A stretch of 64,000 nt of DNA from Chryseobacterium sp. YIM B08800 (GCF_026163565.1 NZ_JAPDKN010000040.1:23894-87893), one strand, 5' to 3'. Positions 34,510 through 43,658 are shown, counted from the first letter of the stretch. The notes: generated by a model not told the origin, from the sequence alone. Numbers and translations: made by a program.

Positions 34510-35976
34510 TTATTTTGTTTCAATTGAAATGATTTTCTTTCCTACATTTCCAAAGTAATGATTAACAAGAGGTTCATAAATTTTATATCCATTTTCAACA
34601 TTCGTAAAAATGATCAATCCTTTTTTTGTTTTTGGTAAAAGAAAAACAATAGTATTTACTCCTTTATCAGAACCACCATGAGACAATGCAATTTCGTTAT
34701 TTCCAAGATCGTAAATTTCAAATCCTAAACCGAAAAACTTGTCTTTTTTAGTTTCAGTCTGTTTGGTTTTCATTTCTTCGGCAGTTTTTGTTGTCAAAAA
34801 ATCATTATTCAAAACAGCAACTAAAAATTTCCCGTAATCTTCTACAGAAGTTACTAAGTCATCGGCTGCATTTGGAGTTTTATTTTTTACAATTTCATAC
34901 GGATTTCCGGAGTTATTGTAACCAAGTACCACTCTCTCAGAATATTTCTTTTCATTCCAGATATAACTTGTATCTTTCATATCTAAAGGCTGAAAAACAA
35001 GTTCTTTTGCTAATTCTTCAAGACTTTTGTGAAATTTATTTTCCAGGGCTTTTCTCAGATACTCAAAACCTTCACCCGAATATTGATATTTTGTTCCCGG
35101 ATCAAACTCAAAACGAAGTTTTTTATCATTATTCATCCATCTCCAATTCGGAAAACCTGTTTGATGGCTTAAAATTAATCTTGTCGTCAATTTTTTATGT
35201 CTTGGATCTTTAGCAATATCAGGATCAATAAAGTATTTATCTAGTGGCTCATCAAGATTCCATTTACCAAGACTTACCAAGCGTAAAACCGTTATTGCAG
35301 TAACTGGTTTGGTTAAAGAAGCAACATTAAAAAGACTATTGTAAGAAGCCGATGTTTTATCATTTAGTTTTCCATAAACTTTTATTTCTGTCAACTTTCC
35401 ATTCTCGATAATTCCTAAACCTAAAGTTGGGATGTTATTATTTTTCAACAATTGCTCCAAATTATCGGTAAGTTTTGATTGGCCTGGGTCTCCGTGATCA
35501 TAACTTAAAATATCACTCATAATCCAATTACCTTCTTTTTTTGTCCAGACTGTTGTAAATTTTGCCTGCCCGCCTAATGCATCTTGTTTATTTTTTTCAC
35601 GGATAAAAAACTGATGTTCTCCGGACTGTATCGCACCATACAATTCGCCGTTATTGTATAATGGAAAAACTTCCAAACTACTTTCAATGACCTTACGAAT
35701 TGGTTTTTGATTGGGATTTGAACAGATATTTTGTTTTGTTCTTTCGAGAAACAATTTCTTGTCCTGAAAGCCTCCATTATCATGATAGAATTTTAGATTC
35801 TCATCTACTGATTTTTTAAGATACGTAAGGTCACAATTATTAAAACCTCGTTCAAAAAAAAGACTATCCTGTTTCTTTAATTCTAAAAATAATGGCGAAT
35901 TTTTATCGATTTGTGCATTGAAATTTCCGAAGAAAAAGTAGAGAATAAAAATGCTGATCTTAAGTTTTTTAGGCAT
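34510..35976 (-). CDS. Secreted beta-lactamase-family serine hydrolase
   Basis: 488 residues with a signal peptide (MPKKLKISIFILYFFFGNFNA). Residues about 25-150 form an NTF2/DUF4440-like domain (LKKQDSLFFERGFNNCDL, ending TVWTKKEGNWIMSDILSYDHG). The rest is a class C beta-lactamase/esterase-like domain: ASLTKPVTAITVL (SxxK nucleophile), YSGEGFEYL (the YxN position reads YSG) and HGGSDKGVN in the third motif. It is a periplasmic hydrolase acting on a D-peptide, ester or unknown substrate rather than a proven beta-lactamase. The fusion of the two domains is seen in several Bacteroidetes. Confidence 0.87.
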   Translation of the reverse strand: MPKKLKISIFILYFFFGNFNAQIDKNSPLFLELKKQDSLFFERGFNNCDLTYLKKSVDENLKFYHDNGGFQDKKLFLERTKQNICSNPNQKPIRKVIESSLEVFPLYNNGELYGAIQSGEHQFFIREKNKQDALGGQAKFTTVWTKKEGNWIMSDILSYDHGDPGQSKLTDNLEQLLKNNNIPTLGLGIIENGKLTEIKVYGKLNDKTSASYNSLFNVASLTKPVTAITVLRLVSLGKWNLDEPLDKYFIDPDIAKDPRHKKLTTRLILSHQTGFPNWRWMNNDKKLRFEFDPGTKYQYSGEGFEYLRKALENKFHKSLEELAKELVFQPLDMKDTSYIWNEKKYSERVVLGYNNSGNPYEIVKNKTPNAADDLVTSVEDYGKFLVAVLNNDFLTTKTAEEMKTKQTETKKDKFFGLGFEIYDLGNNEIALSHGGSDKGVNTIVFLLPKTKKGLIIFTNVENGYKIYEPLVNHYFGNVGKKIISIETK

Positions 35977-36062
35977 TGATTAATTTTTGACAAAGATTCA
36001 GAATAAACTGTTTTTAAATCAAAAAAAGAACCCGACAAAAACCCGACAATCATCTGTCACAT

Positions 36063-36635
36063 TTATATGATGTTGAAATTCAACTTATAACGAAGACTTT
36101 GTCTCTTATCAATTTCGTAAGTGTTTCTCAAAATAATGTAAACATTTGCCAAAATTAAGAAGGTCATCGTTATCATAACAGATTCCCGACCTAATTTTAA
36201 GAGCACAATTAACATAAAAATGATAGGCAAAATGATCGCTAAAAATATTTGAAGTGAGATAATCTGTTTTACAATTTGTGATTTATTTTTTGTAAAAAGC
36301 ATAATCAATAATGGCGGCAAAAAATTAGCAATCGGAAGCCATGCCAATGGAAGTGTGGAAAGATTGATTATTTTGACTAAACCGGAGTTAAAAGAATCGT
36401 CATTTTCTGTTACAATAATAGGTTCATCAACTTTAATCTCTTCTTTTATCGTCTCAGAAATCAATAGATCTTTTTCAGAAACATCAAGACTTGCGGCCAA
36501 CGTTTTTAGTGTATAACCTTTCGGAATTGTACCTGCTTCAATTCTTTGAATAGTTCTTACCGAAATTCCTGATTTTTCAGCTAATTCTTCCTGAGTAAGA
36601 TTTTGTCTCTCTCTTATTTTTCTTAATTCCGACAT
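36063..36635 (-). CDS. XRE-type HTH regulator with C-terminal membrane segment
   Basis: 190 residues. The N-terminal HTH_3 domain (LRKIRERQNLTQEELAEKSG, then ISVRTIQRIEAG) binds DNA; residues about 95-180 contain three or four hydrophobic helices (NLSTLPLAWLPIANFLPPLL, SLQIFLAIILPIIFMLIVLL and a last one). This is a membrane-tethered regulator with a DUF4870-like tail, a layout known in Flavobacteria. Its target is not evident. A -7 element precedes it. Confidence 0.85.
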   Translation of the reverse strand: MSELRKIRERQNLTQEELAEKSGISVRTIQRIEAGTIPKGYTLKTLAASLDVSEKDLLISETIKEEIKVDEPIIVTENDDSFNSGLVKIINLSTLPLAWLPIANFLPPLLIMLFTKNKSQIVKQIISLQIFLAIILPIIFMLIVLLKLGRESVMITMTFLILANVYIILRNTYEIDKRQSLRYKLNFNII

Positions 36636-36654
36636 TCTTTTAAGTAGATCAAAG

Positions 36655-36662
36655 CAAATTTA
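36655..36662 (-). promoter_or_regulatory. -7 promoter element of the XRE membrane regulator
   Basis: Minus-strand TAAATTTG, exact TAnnTTTG match, 19 bases before the ATG at 36635. Confidence 0.45.
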
Positions 36663-36688
36663 GACATTCAAACATTTAGTATTCAAAA

Positions 36689-37639
36689 TTATAAGATCAA
36701 TTTATCTAAATCTAACAACAAATAATTAATGATCTGATTAATTGTGCGCGTTGCCGACTGCATCTGATTAAGCATTGCCGCACGATTGTGAAGATCATCT
36801 GCTCTATAAAGACCTCCATCTTTGAAAATAACCGACTGATCGGCTTTATTCTGATCATCATCAAACTGATAATGCAACCATCGTTGTTTCATGCTTGAAA
36901 TAATAGAATGCTGTTCTTTGTTTGAAAATCTTTTTTCGGTGTACATATACCAAATAAAGGGCGGAAAATTGGGAGATTCCAGTCTTTCGTTCCAGATATC
37001 TCGCAATAAATTTCTTTGATGTATAAATTCAACTTTTTTACCTTTCGGATTTAAGGTTGCCAAACCAAAACCGGCTCCCAAAGCACCTCCGGTAATATCA
37101 ATTGCACTGCTCCAACCCTCATCTTTTACAATTCCGCCTGCAATTGAGGCGACAGCTCCTGCTGCAATTGAGTATAAAATGAGTTTATTATTCCTGGAAT
37201 CATTTAAATTATCAACATAATTTCCAATTTGCGCAACACGTTCACCTTCACAGTCAAATTCTGCAGCAACAGCATCCAATTCAGTCAGTGCAATTGTAAT
37301 TTTGCTGTTGATTTTCATCTTTAATTGCAAAACTTTTACCTGAGAATTTAATGATGAATCTTTTTTCAGTTTTACAATTTCATTTACTTCATCTAAATTA
37401 TCCAAAGCATTTAAAACCAAAATACTTTGATCGGAAAAAGTACTTTTCAATTGCTGATTAGCTGCAATGATTGAATCTGAATTATAAGAAGGCAATTTAT
37501 TTTCATAATTATACTTGAAAGGTGCCTTACAATAGCTGTCTCTCAAAGTCAAAATATTCTGTTTTATCACCTGATTTTTCTTTGAAACACAGGAAGTCAA
37601 CAAAATAAAAACGGCAAAAATCGAGTATAGTTTTTTCAT
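36689..37639 (-). CDS. Unknown lipoprotein
   Basis: About 316 residues from the ATG at 37639; the frame continues to 37702, but MKKLYSIFAVFILLTSC is a clear lipoprotein signal with lipobox LTSC, so the inner start is chosen. The mature protein is helical (LNALDNLDEVNEIVKLKK) with a glycine-rich hydrophobic stretch at about 175-215 (LILYSIAAGAVASIAGGIV, ITGGALGAGFGLATL) that could insert in a membrane. I do not recognise a family. It is likely attached to the outer membrane. Confidence 0.65.
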   Translation of the reverse strand: MKKLYSIFAVFILLTSCVSKKNQVIKQNILTLRDSYCKAPFKYNYENKLPSYNSDSIIAANQQLKSTFSDQSILVLNALDNLDEVNEIVKLKKDSSLNSQVKVLQLKMKINSKITIALTELDAVAAEFDCEGERVAQIGNYVDNLNDSRNNKLILYSIAAGAVASIAGGIVKDEGWSSAIDITGGALGAGFGLATLNPKGKKVEFIHQRNLLRDIWNERLESPNFPPFIWYMYTEKRFSNKEQHSIISSMKQRWLHYQFDDDQNKADQSVIFKDGGLYRADDLHNRAAMLNQMQSATRTINQIINYLLLDLDKLIL

Positions 37640-37690
37640 TAAAAATTCAATTAAAGGAAATATGAATCTTATTACTAAGATAGCACAAAT

Positions 37691-37718
37691 AAAAAAATCC
37701 ACCTGAAAACAGATGAAT
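37691..37718 (-). terminator. Intrinsic terminator of the FKBP gene
   Basis: On the minus strand ATTCATCTG and CAGGTGGAT pair over nine bases (two G-U) around a TTTT loop, followed by a run of seven T, 25 bases after the stop. Confidence 0.7.
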
Positions 37719-37742
37719 TTTAATTTATTTTTAAGAACAGGA

Positions 37743-38177
37743 TTATTTAATATCCAATAATTCTACCTGAAATACCAAAGTAGAGTTTGGTCCGATTTCT
37801 TTGCTAATCTGCTGATCTCCATAAGCCAAATGCGGTGGAATAATCAATCTCCATTTGCTTCCTACAGGCATTAACTGAAGTGCTTCTGTCCATCCTTTGA
37901 TTACTTTATTCAACGGAAAAGAAGCTGGAGTTCCTCTTTTTACCGAACTGTCGAAAACTTTTCCGGCAATTGTTGTACCGTGGTAATGGCATTTTACGGT
38001 AGATTTCGGACCTGGTTTGGGACCATCACCTTCGGTAATGATTTCGTATTGCAATCCGCTTGGTAACTGCACTACACTTTCTCTTTTACCGTATTCAAAC
38101 ATATAATCCTGACCATCTTTCAGGTTTTTCTCTGCCAATTCTTTTTTCTTCTTAAATAACAAATCTGCTACTCCCAT
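37743..38177 (-). CDS. FKBP-type peptidyl-prolyl cis-trans isomerase
   Basis: About 144 residues from the ATG at 38177 (MGVADLLFKKKKELAEKN). A short charged helical N-terminus leads into the FKBP domain: QLPSGLQYEIITEGDGPKPG, KCHYHGTTIAGKVFDSSVKRG, GWTEALQLMPVGSKWRLIIP, HLAYGDQQ and STLVFQVELLDI. It has no signal peptide, so it should assist folding in the cytosol. The longer open frame to 38273 runs through a heptamer repeat and is not used. A -7 element lies 12 bases before the ATG. Confidence 0.92.
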   Translation of the reverse strand: MGVADLLFKKKKELAEKNLKDGQDYMFEYGKRESVVQLPSGLQYEIITEGDGPKPGPKSTVKCHYHGTTIAGKVFDSSVKRGTPASFPLNKVIKGWTEALQLMPVGSKWRLIIPPHLAYGDQQISKEIGPNSTLVFQVELLDIK

Positions 38178-38188
38178 AATTTTTTTTA

Positions 38189-38196
38189 CAAAGATA
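38189..38196 (-). promoter_or_regulatory. -7 promoter element of the FKBP gene
   Basis: Minus-strand TATCTTTG, exact TAnnTTTG match; transcription would start only a few bases before the ATG at 38177, ruling out the longer start. Confidence 0.55.
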
Positions 38197-38203
38197 AGAT
38201 TTA

Positions 38204-38308
38204 AGTTTGGAAGCTGGAAGCTAGAAGTTGGATGACCGATTTTTGAGTTTAATAAAATTTGGAAACGAATCAAAACATCTAGCTTCCGACATCAAACATC
38301 CAACATTA
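38204..38308. repeat. Two heptamer-period runs in inverted orientation
   Basis: AGTTTGG, AAGCTGG, AAGCTAG, AAGTTGG at 38204-38231 and, in the opposite sense, AGCTTCC, GACATCA, AACATCC, AACATTA at 38281-38308. Each steps in sevens. They occupy most of the gap between the FKBP and catalase-fold genes. Confidence 0.65.
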
Positions 38309-38409
38309 TTATCGCTTCTGTTTACAGCACAAAAAACTTTAAAAAATGCTTAATATTCTCGTAACGTAAATTAAAAAACTTGGCGTTATCATTGAGTTTT
38401 AAAAACTAT

Positions 38410-39411
38410 ATGCCAAATCCGTTAAGATATAACAAGAACTTTGAAAAGCTGAGCTATGAAGAAAAACAACTTTTGGAAGAGACCAAAAAGAGCATTGCCG
38501 ATTTTGTAGAATACTCTTCTACGATAAGTGACGTGAATTATGCCACAAGAAATGTTCATGCAAAAACGTATGCAGTTTTGAAAGGTGAATTTATCATCAG
38601 CAAAGATATTCCGAATGATTTAAAATCTGTTTTTGACAGTGATAAATACGAAATTACTGCAAGATTATCTAATGCGCATCTGAAGATCGATAAAAGCAAA
38701 AAAGACTTTCCTGCCTACGGTTTTGCTATTAAAATAAAAGATGATTCGGGAAGAACGATTTCAAATTATCCGTTGGTAAATTTCCCTTTGTTTCCGGTGA
38801 ATTCTGTTTCTGTATTTTTGAAATTGTTTACTTCTGTCAATCGGTTTTTTGTAAAAAAATGGAGCAATTCTTTTTCGGTTGTAAAGCAGATTTACAAAGT
38901 CATTCCTTCTACTTTAAACCCCTCTTTTCTAAAAAATGTTTGGAAGCTTCTTTTAAACAAAAATAATTTCATGCTTTCTTTTGATTATCATTCTGTAGGA
39001 GTTTATCGTTTTGATGATAAAATGATCAAGATTAAAGTTAGCCCTAAAAATGTAGAGAAAAATTTTGGTAAAAAAGATTCTGTAAAAGAAGCTGTTGAAA
39101 GCTTTTGCAGAACTCATGATTATTTCGCTGAGGTTTATATTCAATTTTGCTATGATCTGAAAGATCAACCCATTAATAGACTCAATGTTGAATGGAAAAA
39201 CTCTCCTTTCATCAAAATTGGAGAAATAAAAATTGAAAAAGGTTCATTGCTCAATCCTAAAGGCTGTGAAAATGAACTTCTCTCTTTTAATCCTTTTGAA
39301 AGTGCAGAAATTTTTCAGCCAGTTGGAAAAATTCAGAAACTCAGAGATGAAGCGTATAAAGTTTCGCTGCAGACGAGAAAGAAGATTAATAAGCTATTGA
39401 AGTATAAATAG
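38410..39411 (+). CDS. Catalase-fold protein of unknown activity
   Basis: About 333 residues from the ATG at 38410; a TTG at 38380 would extend it by ten residues. The pattern is that of small catalase-superfamily proteins: ATRNVHAKTYAVLKGEF (the VHAK histidine), ITARLSNAHLKID, FPAYGFAIKIKDD, and an ending LLSFNPFESAEIFQPVGKI followed by LRDEAYKVSLQTRK, which corresponds to the FNPW...P.G.INRAR end of catalase-like proteins. The distal-pocket arginine/serine motifs are weak, so true catalase activity is doubtful; peroxidase or allene-oxide-synthase-like chemistry is possible. It has no signal peptide and stands alone. Confidence 0.65.
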   Translation: MPNPLRYNKNFEKLSYEEKQLLEETKKSIADFVEYSSTISDVNYATRNVHAKTYAVLKGEFIISKDIPNDLKSVFDSDKYEITARLSNAHLKIDKSKKDFPAYGFAIKIKDDSGRTISNYPLVNFPLFPVNSVSVFLKLFTSVNRFFVKKWSNSFSVVKQIYKVIPSTLNPSFLKNVWKLLLNKNNFMLSFDYHSVGVYRFDDKMIKIKVSPKNVEKNFGKKDSVKEAVESFCRTHDYFAEVYIQFCYDLKDQPINRLNVEWKNSPFIKIGEIKIEKGSLLNPKGCENELLSFNPFESAEIFQPVGKIQKLRDEAYKVSLQTRKKINKLLKYK

Positions 39412-39412
39412 T

Positions 39413-39440
39413 GTTGATAGTTGTTGGTTGTTAGTTGACA
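39413..39440. repeat. Heptamer-period run
   Basis: GTTGATA, GTTGTTG, GTTGTTA, GTTGACA: four consecutive 7-base units beginning just after the stop at 39411. Confidence 0.65.
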
Positions 39441-39454
39441 GTGAAAATAAGAAA

Positions 39455-39485
39455 TAAAAAAAGGCTTTACGATTTGTAAAGCCTT
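39455..39485 (-). terminator. Intrinsic terminator of the TerC gene
   Basis: AAGGCTTTAC / GTAAAGCCTT, a perfect 10-base stem with a 5-base loop; the A-run at its left gives a run of T on the minus strand. It lies 20 bases past the TerC stop. Confidence 0.87.
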
Positions 39486-39505
39486 GTATGGATATTTTAA
39501 TTTAA

Positions 39506-40537
39506 TTATTCTTTTACTTCATCATCTTCCTTATCGGGAAACATGATAGAAATAAGTACAGAAAGTACCAAAACTCCACCTACAATTCCTAATGAGACAG
39601 GAGATGAGATATGATACCAAGGTGCAATTAACATCTTAACACCGATAAATGCTAAAATAATTGCCAAACCATAAGGTAGCTTGCTGAACATGTGAATGAA
39701 GTTTGCCAATAGGAAATACAAAGATCTTAATCCTAAAATGGCAAAAATATTCGATGTATAAAGAATAAACGGATCTTTTGAGATCGCAAAAATCGCAGGG
39801 ATAGAATCTACCGCAAAAAGAACGTCTGTAAACTCAATTACCCCAACAACAACCAATAATGGTGTTGCCATTTTGATTCCGTTTTGAACGGTAAAAAACT
39901 TGTCGCCATCATAGTTATCTGAAACTTTCCAGAAACTTTTGATCAATTTTGCTCCTGCTGTATTACTGTAATCTTCGTCATCATCGTCATCTCCATCTCC
40001 CCAAGATTTGATTCCCGCATAAATAAGGAATAAACCGAAAAGCGTCATTACAACATTGATTCTCACTGCGTGACCAAAAATATTCATTTCAGGCAAGTAA
40101 GTTAAATCAATCAATTCAACTCCTGCAAAAATAAAGATGGCTCTAAAAACAAGCGCCCCGATAATTCCCCAAAATAGAACCTTGTGGTGCAAGAATTTTG
40201 GAACTTTAAAAAATCCGAAAACCAATATAAATACAAAAAGGTTATCTACGGAAAGCGCTTTCTCAATCCAATATGCTGCTTGATATTGCGTGAATTTTTC
40301 TACCGCTATTGCATGACTTTCCGGGGTACCATCTGTATTGAAAACCCAATACACCACTCCTGAAAAAACCATAGACAGCGAGATCCAGACAATTGACCAG
40401 ATTGTAGCCTCTTTTGAAGAAACCTCATGACTTTTTTTATTGAATACTCCCAAATCGAGAAGCAACATGATAACCACCGTTATCGCAAACCCCCACACCA
40501 AACCAGGATGCAGTTCTAAAATATTGTATTTTTCCAC
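39506..40537 (-). CDS. TerC-family integral membrane protein
   Basis: 343 residues with about nine membrane helices. TerC features are LALSVDNLFVFILVFGFF-like (here EKALSVDNLFVFILVF), EFTDVLFAVDSIPAIFAI with the acidic residues thought to bind metal, and IFAILGLRSLYFLLA. A notably acidic loop (DGDDDDDEDY) lies near residue 180. TerC proteins handle metal export or metallation of exported enzymes, and occur with TerD proteins in tellurite and stress clusters. It is the last gene of the minus-strand Ter cluster, separated from TerD by a repeat element. Confidence 0.93.
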   Translation of the reverse strand: MEKYNILELHPGLVWGFAITVVIMLLLDLGVFNKKSHEVSSKEATIWSIVWISLSMVFSGVVYWVFNTDGTPESHAIAVEKFTQYQAAYWIEKALSVDNLFVFILVFGFFKVPKFLHHKVLFWGIIGALVFRAIFIFAGVELIDLTYLPEMNIFGHAVRINVVMTLFGLFLIYAGIKSWGDGDDDDDEDYSNTAGAKLIKSFWKVSDNYDGDKFFTVQNGIKMATPLLVVVGVIEFTDVLFAVDSIPAIFAISKDPFILYTSNIFAILGLRSLYFLLANFIHMFSKLPYGLAIILAFIGVKMLIAPWYHISSPVSLGIVGGVLVLSVLISIMFPDKEDDEVKE

Positions 40538-40613
40538 GTTAATTCTGTTTATTATATGATAAAAGCAATAGCCGTAAATATACAGGTATTGCTAATTTAA
40601 ATCTAATTTTCAT

Positions 40614-40705
40614 TTCAATAAAATAATGACTTCTATTAATAGGTTTTAGCTAAAGCCAAAAGAAGATTTCATTATTTAAAACAGGCTAAAGCTGCTCCTA
40701 TTGAA
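40614..40705. repeat. Dispersed repeat element with terminal inverted repeat
   Basis: TTCAATA at 40614-40620 is mirrored by TATTGAA at 40699-40705, and TAGCTAAAGCC faces GGCTAAAGCTG inside. The wording is like a repeat common between genes in Chryseobacterium and Flavobacterium. It separates the TerD and TerC genes. Confidence 0.55.
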
Positions 40706-40715
40706 TAAAATTATT

Positions 40716-41327
40716 TTACAAATATTTTTGCTGAACGGTCTGCACCGTTTGTTCCAGTTTTTTGTCTGAAGTAGGATCTCCGATTGCGTTGAATTTCCAT
40801 TCGCCGTTTCTCTTATAAAAAACTCCCATCACCATAGATACATGTCCGCTGAAAGATTTATCATTAGCAATATCATATTTGGCAAAAACCTCTCTTACAT
40901 TCGTTGGAGTTCCTTCATAGATTCTGATCGATGCAAAAGGAATTGTTCCGAAATCCTGACCTCTGTAGCTGTGCAAAACCATTGCTACATGCTCCACGGC
41001 AGGATCTAAATTAGAAAAATCTACAGTAATTACTTCGTTATCTAACCCGTCATCGCCATTCACATCACCCGTCAAATCATCACCACTGTGACGTACAGAA
41101 CCGTTTTTAGATTTAAGGTTTCCAAAATAAATTACCTCAGTTGCATTTTTGTTTGAATCATACAAAATACAGCTTCCATCCAAGTCTACTGCTTCTTTTG
41201 AAGTTCCACCGAAGAAACTTTTCTTCTCGATAGCTCCCCAGTTGATTCCTACGCAAGCTTGGGAAAGTGTAGTCCCATTTTCTTTGGTAAGGTTTATCCT
41301 CTGACCTTTTTGTAAGTTAATAGCCAT
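40716..41327 (-). CDS. TerD-family stress protein
   Basis: About 203 residues from the ATG at 41327 (MAINLQKGQRINLTKENG); the longer frame to 41375 is unlikely. TerD/CABP features: INLQKGQRINL, VDLDGSCILYD, HSGDDLTGDVNGDDGLDNEV with clustered aspartates that bind calcium, and AMVLHSYRGQDF. TerD proteins are cytosolic calcium-binding scaffolds of membrane-associated stress complexes that give tellurite and phage resistance. It is a paralogue of the TerD at 43667 in the same cluster. Confidence 0.93.
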   Translation of the reverse strand: MAINLQKGQRINLTKENGTTLSQACVGINWGAIEKKSFFGGTSKEAVDLDGSCILYDSNKNATEVIYFGNLKSKNGSVRHSGDDLTGDVNGDDGLDNEVITVDFSNLDPAVEHVAMVLHSYRGQDFGTIPFASIRIYEGTPTNVREVFAKYDIANDKSFSGHVSMVMGVFYKRNGEWKFNAIGDPTSDKKLEQTVQTVQQKYL

Positions 41328-41380
41328 TATTTCTTTTTGTTTAGTTATTTTTTGAATCTCTGCTTCATTGCTCAATTTAA

Positions 41381-41460
41381 TTTAAACGCAAAGCCCGCAA
41401 AGATTTTTTGTTAAATCTGTTCTGCATATTTTCGTTCGCAAAGGCGTTTCACTTAGCTAA
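41381..41460. repeat. Dispersed CGCAAAG-type element, copy B
   Basis: Starts TTTAAACGCAAAG and contains CTGCATATTTTCGTTCGCAAAG, then ends GGCGTTTCACTTAG. It shares the start and the middle with a longer copy at 46189-46348. It lies upstream of the TerD gene. Confidence 0.6.
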
Positions 41461-41498
41461 GAAAATTTACATACTTAAAAATATAGAGTAGAAAATAA

Positions 41499-41526
41499 AC
41501 TTTTTACTTTTTACTTTTTACTTTTT
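41499..41526. repeat. Heptamer tandem repeat (ACTTTTT)4
   Basis: Four exact copies of ACTTTTT, ending at the stop codon of the gene at 41526. Confidence 0.85.
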
Positions 41527-42449
41527 TAATTATTTAAATTTAAATTAAGCATTGCCCGAAGAATATTGGTTTCTTCGTTCACATCAAATATTTTACTCAT
41601 AATATCAATACTTTCCAGGTTTCTAAGATAATCTTTCAAAACTGCAGTTACATCTGCCGAAAGCTCTTTCTTCCTGAATTCCATTGTCTCGTTGAGGTCT
41701 TCGTTTTTCCTTTTCAGCTGATTGATAATCGAGATCTGATTAGATTCATTTTCATTCGTATTTAATGATTCTAAATCTTCATCGTCAATCAGATACATTT
41801 TTTTTTCTTCTACATTAAAGATAAAATGCTCATCAGACTGAAAGATCTTAAATAACTCATATTCATCTCTCTCAACACGATATCCACAGACAAAACGCAC
41901 TTTAAAATTCTGAATATTGAGTTTCCCCAACAATTTTCTTTCAATACAGTAATCCTGATATTGGTAAAACGGAGCAGATTGAGGTTTGAGTTTGTCTTCA
42001 TCAAAATCTGTTCTGTAAAATTCTGCAGCATATTTTTTATGAAAATACAGCACATCATTCCAGTTTAGCAGCGCCCTGTCTTCGGTAAGATCTTTATACA
42101 GATTTCTCAGATGTTCAGAAAAAATCCCGCTGTAAATCTTCCTGTCGGTTTCAAAACTGTCTGTCTTTTTTTCTTCAAAAGAAGCAATGTATCGGTTGTT
42201 GATATTAATTTCGTTAATAACAGCCAGCAAATCGTTTTCCTTTTTCTTCTTTATTTTGGTCAACAATTCGATCAGGCTGTCGGTATATTGCAGGTGAAAA
42301 AGTTCTAATTTATTGAAATCTAACGTCTGATTTTCGTTGAATAAATTATGGATGATATCAGTTTTAATATAAATCGCAATGATATCCACATTTTCAAAGA
42401 AATTAGCCAGAAGTTTAAGCCTTGTTAATCTTCTTTTGCTTTGAGACAT
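41526..42449 (-). CDS. Unknown protein of the Ter cluster
   Basis: About 308 residues from the ATG at 42449 (MSQSKRRLTRLKLLANFF); a GTG at 42473 would add eight residues. I do not recognise a family. It is strongly helical and charged, with coiled-coil-like stretches near the start (LIELLTKIKKKKENDLLAVI) and the end (IINQLKRKNEDLNETMEFRKK by its key heptads). The middle has FKVRFVCGYRVERDEYELFK. It lies 15-40 bases after TelA in the same transcript, which suggests a structural partner of TelA or TerD, but that is inference. Confidence 0.65.
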   Translation of the reverse strand: MSQSKRRLTRLKLLANFFENVDIIAIYIKTDIIHNLFNENQTLDFNKLELFHLQYTDSLIELLTKIKKKKENDLLAVINEININNRYIASFEEKKTDSFETDRKIYSGIFSEHLRNLYKDLTEDRALLNWNDVLYFHKKYAAEFYRTDFDEDKLKPQSAPFYQYQDYCIERKLLGKLNIQNFKVRFVCGYRVERDEYELFKIFQSDEHFIFNVEEKKMYLIDDEDLESLNTNENESNQISIINQLKRKNEDLNETMEFRKKELSADVTAVLKDYLRNLESIDIMSKIFDVNEETNILRAMLNLNLNN

Positions 42450-42488
42450 TATGATTGCAATCTCCTCATTCACCTTTTTACCGTCTTA

Positions 42489-43658
42489 TTAACCTCTGAT
42501 GTTTGCTTTTAATTCGTGTTCCAGACTTTGAAGATCCTGATCTAGCTTTCTTCTGCTTTCTGTACCTTGTTTCTGAATTTGTTTCACTTCATTCAAAGTA
42601 TTGATCAACATTGCAGTTGTTTCTTTCAACGTTTCAGCCGAAACAATGGTCTGCTCGTTTGCTCTGGCTACATTTCTTGAATTCTGACCCAAACGTTCTG
42701 CATTTTTCTTCAAAATATCTTCAGTTGTTTGAGAAACTCTCTGCTGAATCTCAATATTCTGCTGTTGTCTGTGCATCGCAACTGCCAAAGAAAGTTGATT
42801 TTTCCAAACCGGTAAAGTTGTAGTAAGGATCGTCTGTGCTTTTTCAGCAATCGAAACATTGTTATTCTGTACCAATCTGATTTGAGGAAGAGACTGCATC
42901 ATAATTAAACGAACCACTTTCAAATCTGCCAATCTTCTGTCTAATCTGTTGATAAAATCTCTCTTATCAGCGATTTGATAGTCAGCAAAATTCTGAACGT
43001 TCGCTTCCATGTGTGCTAATTCAACAGATGCTTTTTCCATTCTTAAATTTCCGGCAATCACCAAATCTTCAATCGCTTTAATTGAATTGACGTTACTATC
43101 AAAAATCGTTTGTAAAACCGCATTATCTTTCGTTGAAGTAATGATTCCTGCGTTTACTTTATGCGAGATTTGATCGATATTGCTTGTAATTTTATCGTAT
43201 TTAGCGAAAAGATTGTCAACCTGCGTCAACATTTTTTTCATAAAAGGAATTTTACTTAAAAAACCTTTTACACCGCCATTATTGATTTCGTCTACGTCTA
43301 CGTAATTTAATTCAATCAATAAATTATTGATCAACTCTCCTACTTCACCAGAATTTGATCTTCTTACATTTCCTAAGAAACTGTCACTCTGATTGGCAAG
43401 AGTTTTCTGTAATTCTGAACCGAAATTAACGATAGATCCCGGATTTGTTTCGTCGATAGAATTGGCAACCATTTCGTATTTTGCACGATCTGCATCCTGA
43501 ATTTGGTTCAAGTTGACATTTCCGTCACGATCCATCAAAACTGCAGGAGCTGCAGGATCTTGTTGCAAAGACTGGCTCATCGAAGGTGTCGGATCGAAAC
43601 TTTTTAAAGGCTCAATTGATCCCAACGGATCGTTTGGGTTATTCTGTTGATTATCCAT
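42489..43658 (-). CDS. TelA-like toxic anion resistance protein
   Basis: 389 residues of the TelA/KlaA family. A proline- and glutamine-rich N-terminus is followed by helical repeats: ELINNLLIELNYVDVDE, GFLSKIPFMKKMLTQVDNLF, AKYDKITSNIDQIS and MQSLPQIRLVQNNNVSIAEK, with LPVWKNQLSLAVAMHRQQQN as a family hallmark. TelA proteins are cytosolic coiled-coil partners in tellurite and colicin resistance clusters. Here it is flanked by two TerD genes. It lies 8 bases downstream of the TerD gene at 43667. Confidence 0.93.
   Translation of the reverse strand: MDNQQNNPNDPLGSIEPLKSFDPTPSMSQSLQQDPAAPAVLMDRDGNVNLNQIQDADRAKYEMVANSIDETNPGSIVNFGSELQKTLANQSDSFLGNVRRSNSGEVGELINNLLIELNYVDVDEINNGGVKGFLSKIPFMKKMLTQVDNLFAKYDKITSNIDQISHKVNAGIITSTKDNAVLQTIFDSNVNSIKAIEDLVIAGNLRMEKASVELAHMEANVQNFADYQIADKRDFINRLDRRLADLKVVRLIMMQSLPQIRLVQNNNVSIAEKAQTILTTTLPVWKNQLSLAVAMHRQQQNIEIQQRVSQTTEDILKKNAERLGQNSRNVARANEQTIVSAETLKETTAMLINTLNEVKQIQKQGTESRRKLDQDLQSLEHELKANIRG

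Noticed and set aside
38178..38273. Longer N-terminus for the FKBP gene
   Set aside because: The extension is encoded by heptamer repeats and lies upstream of the likely -7 element.
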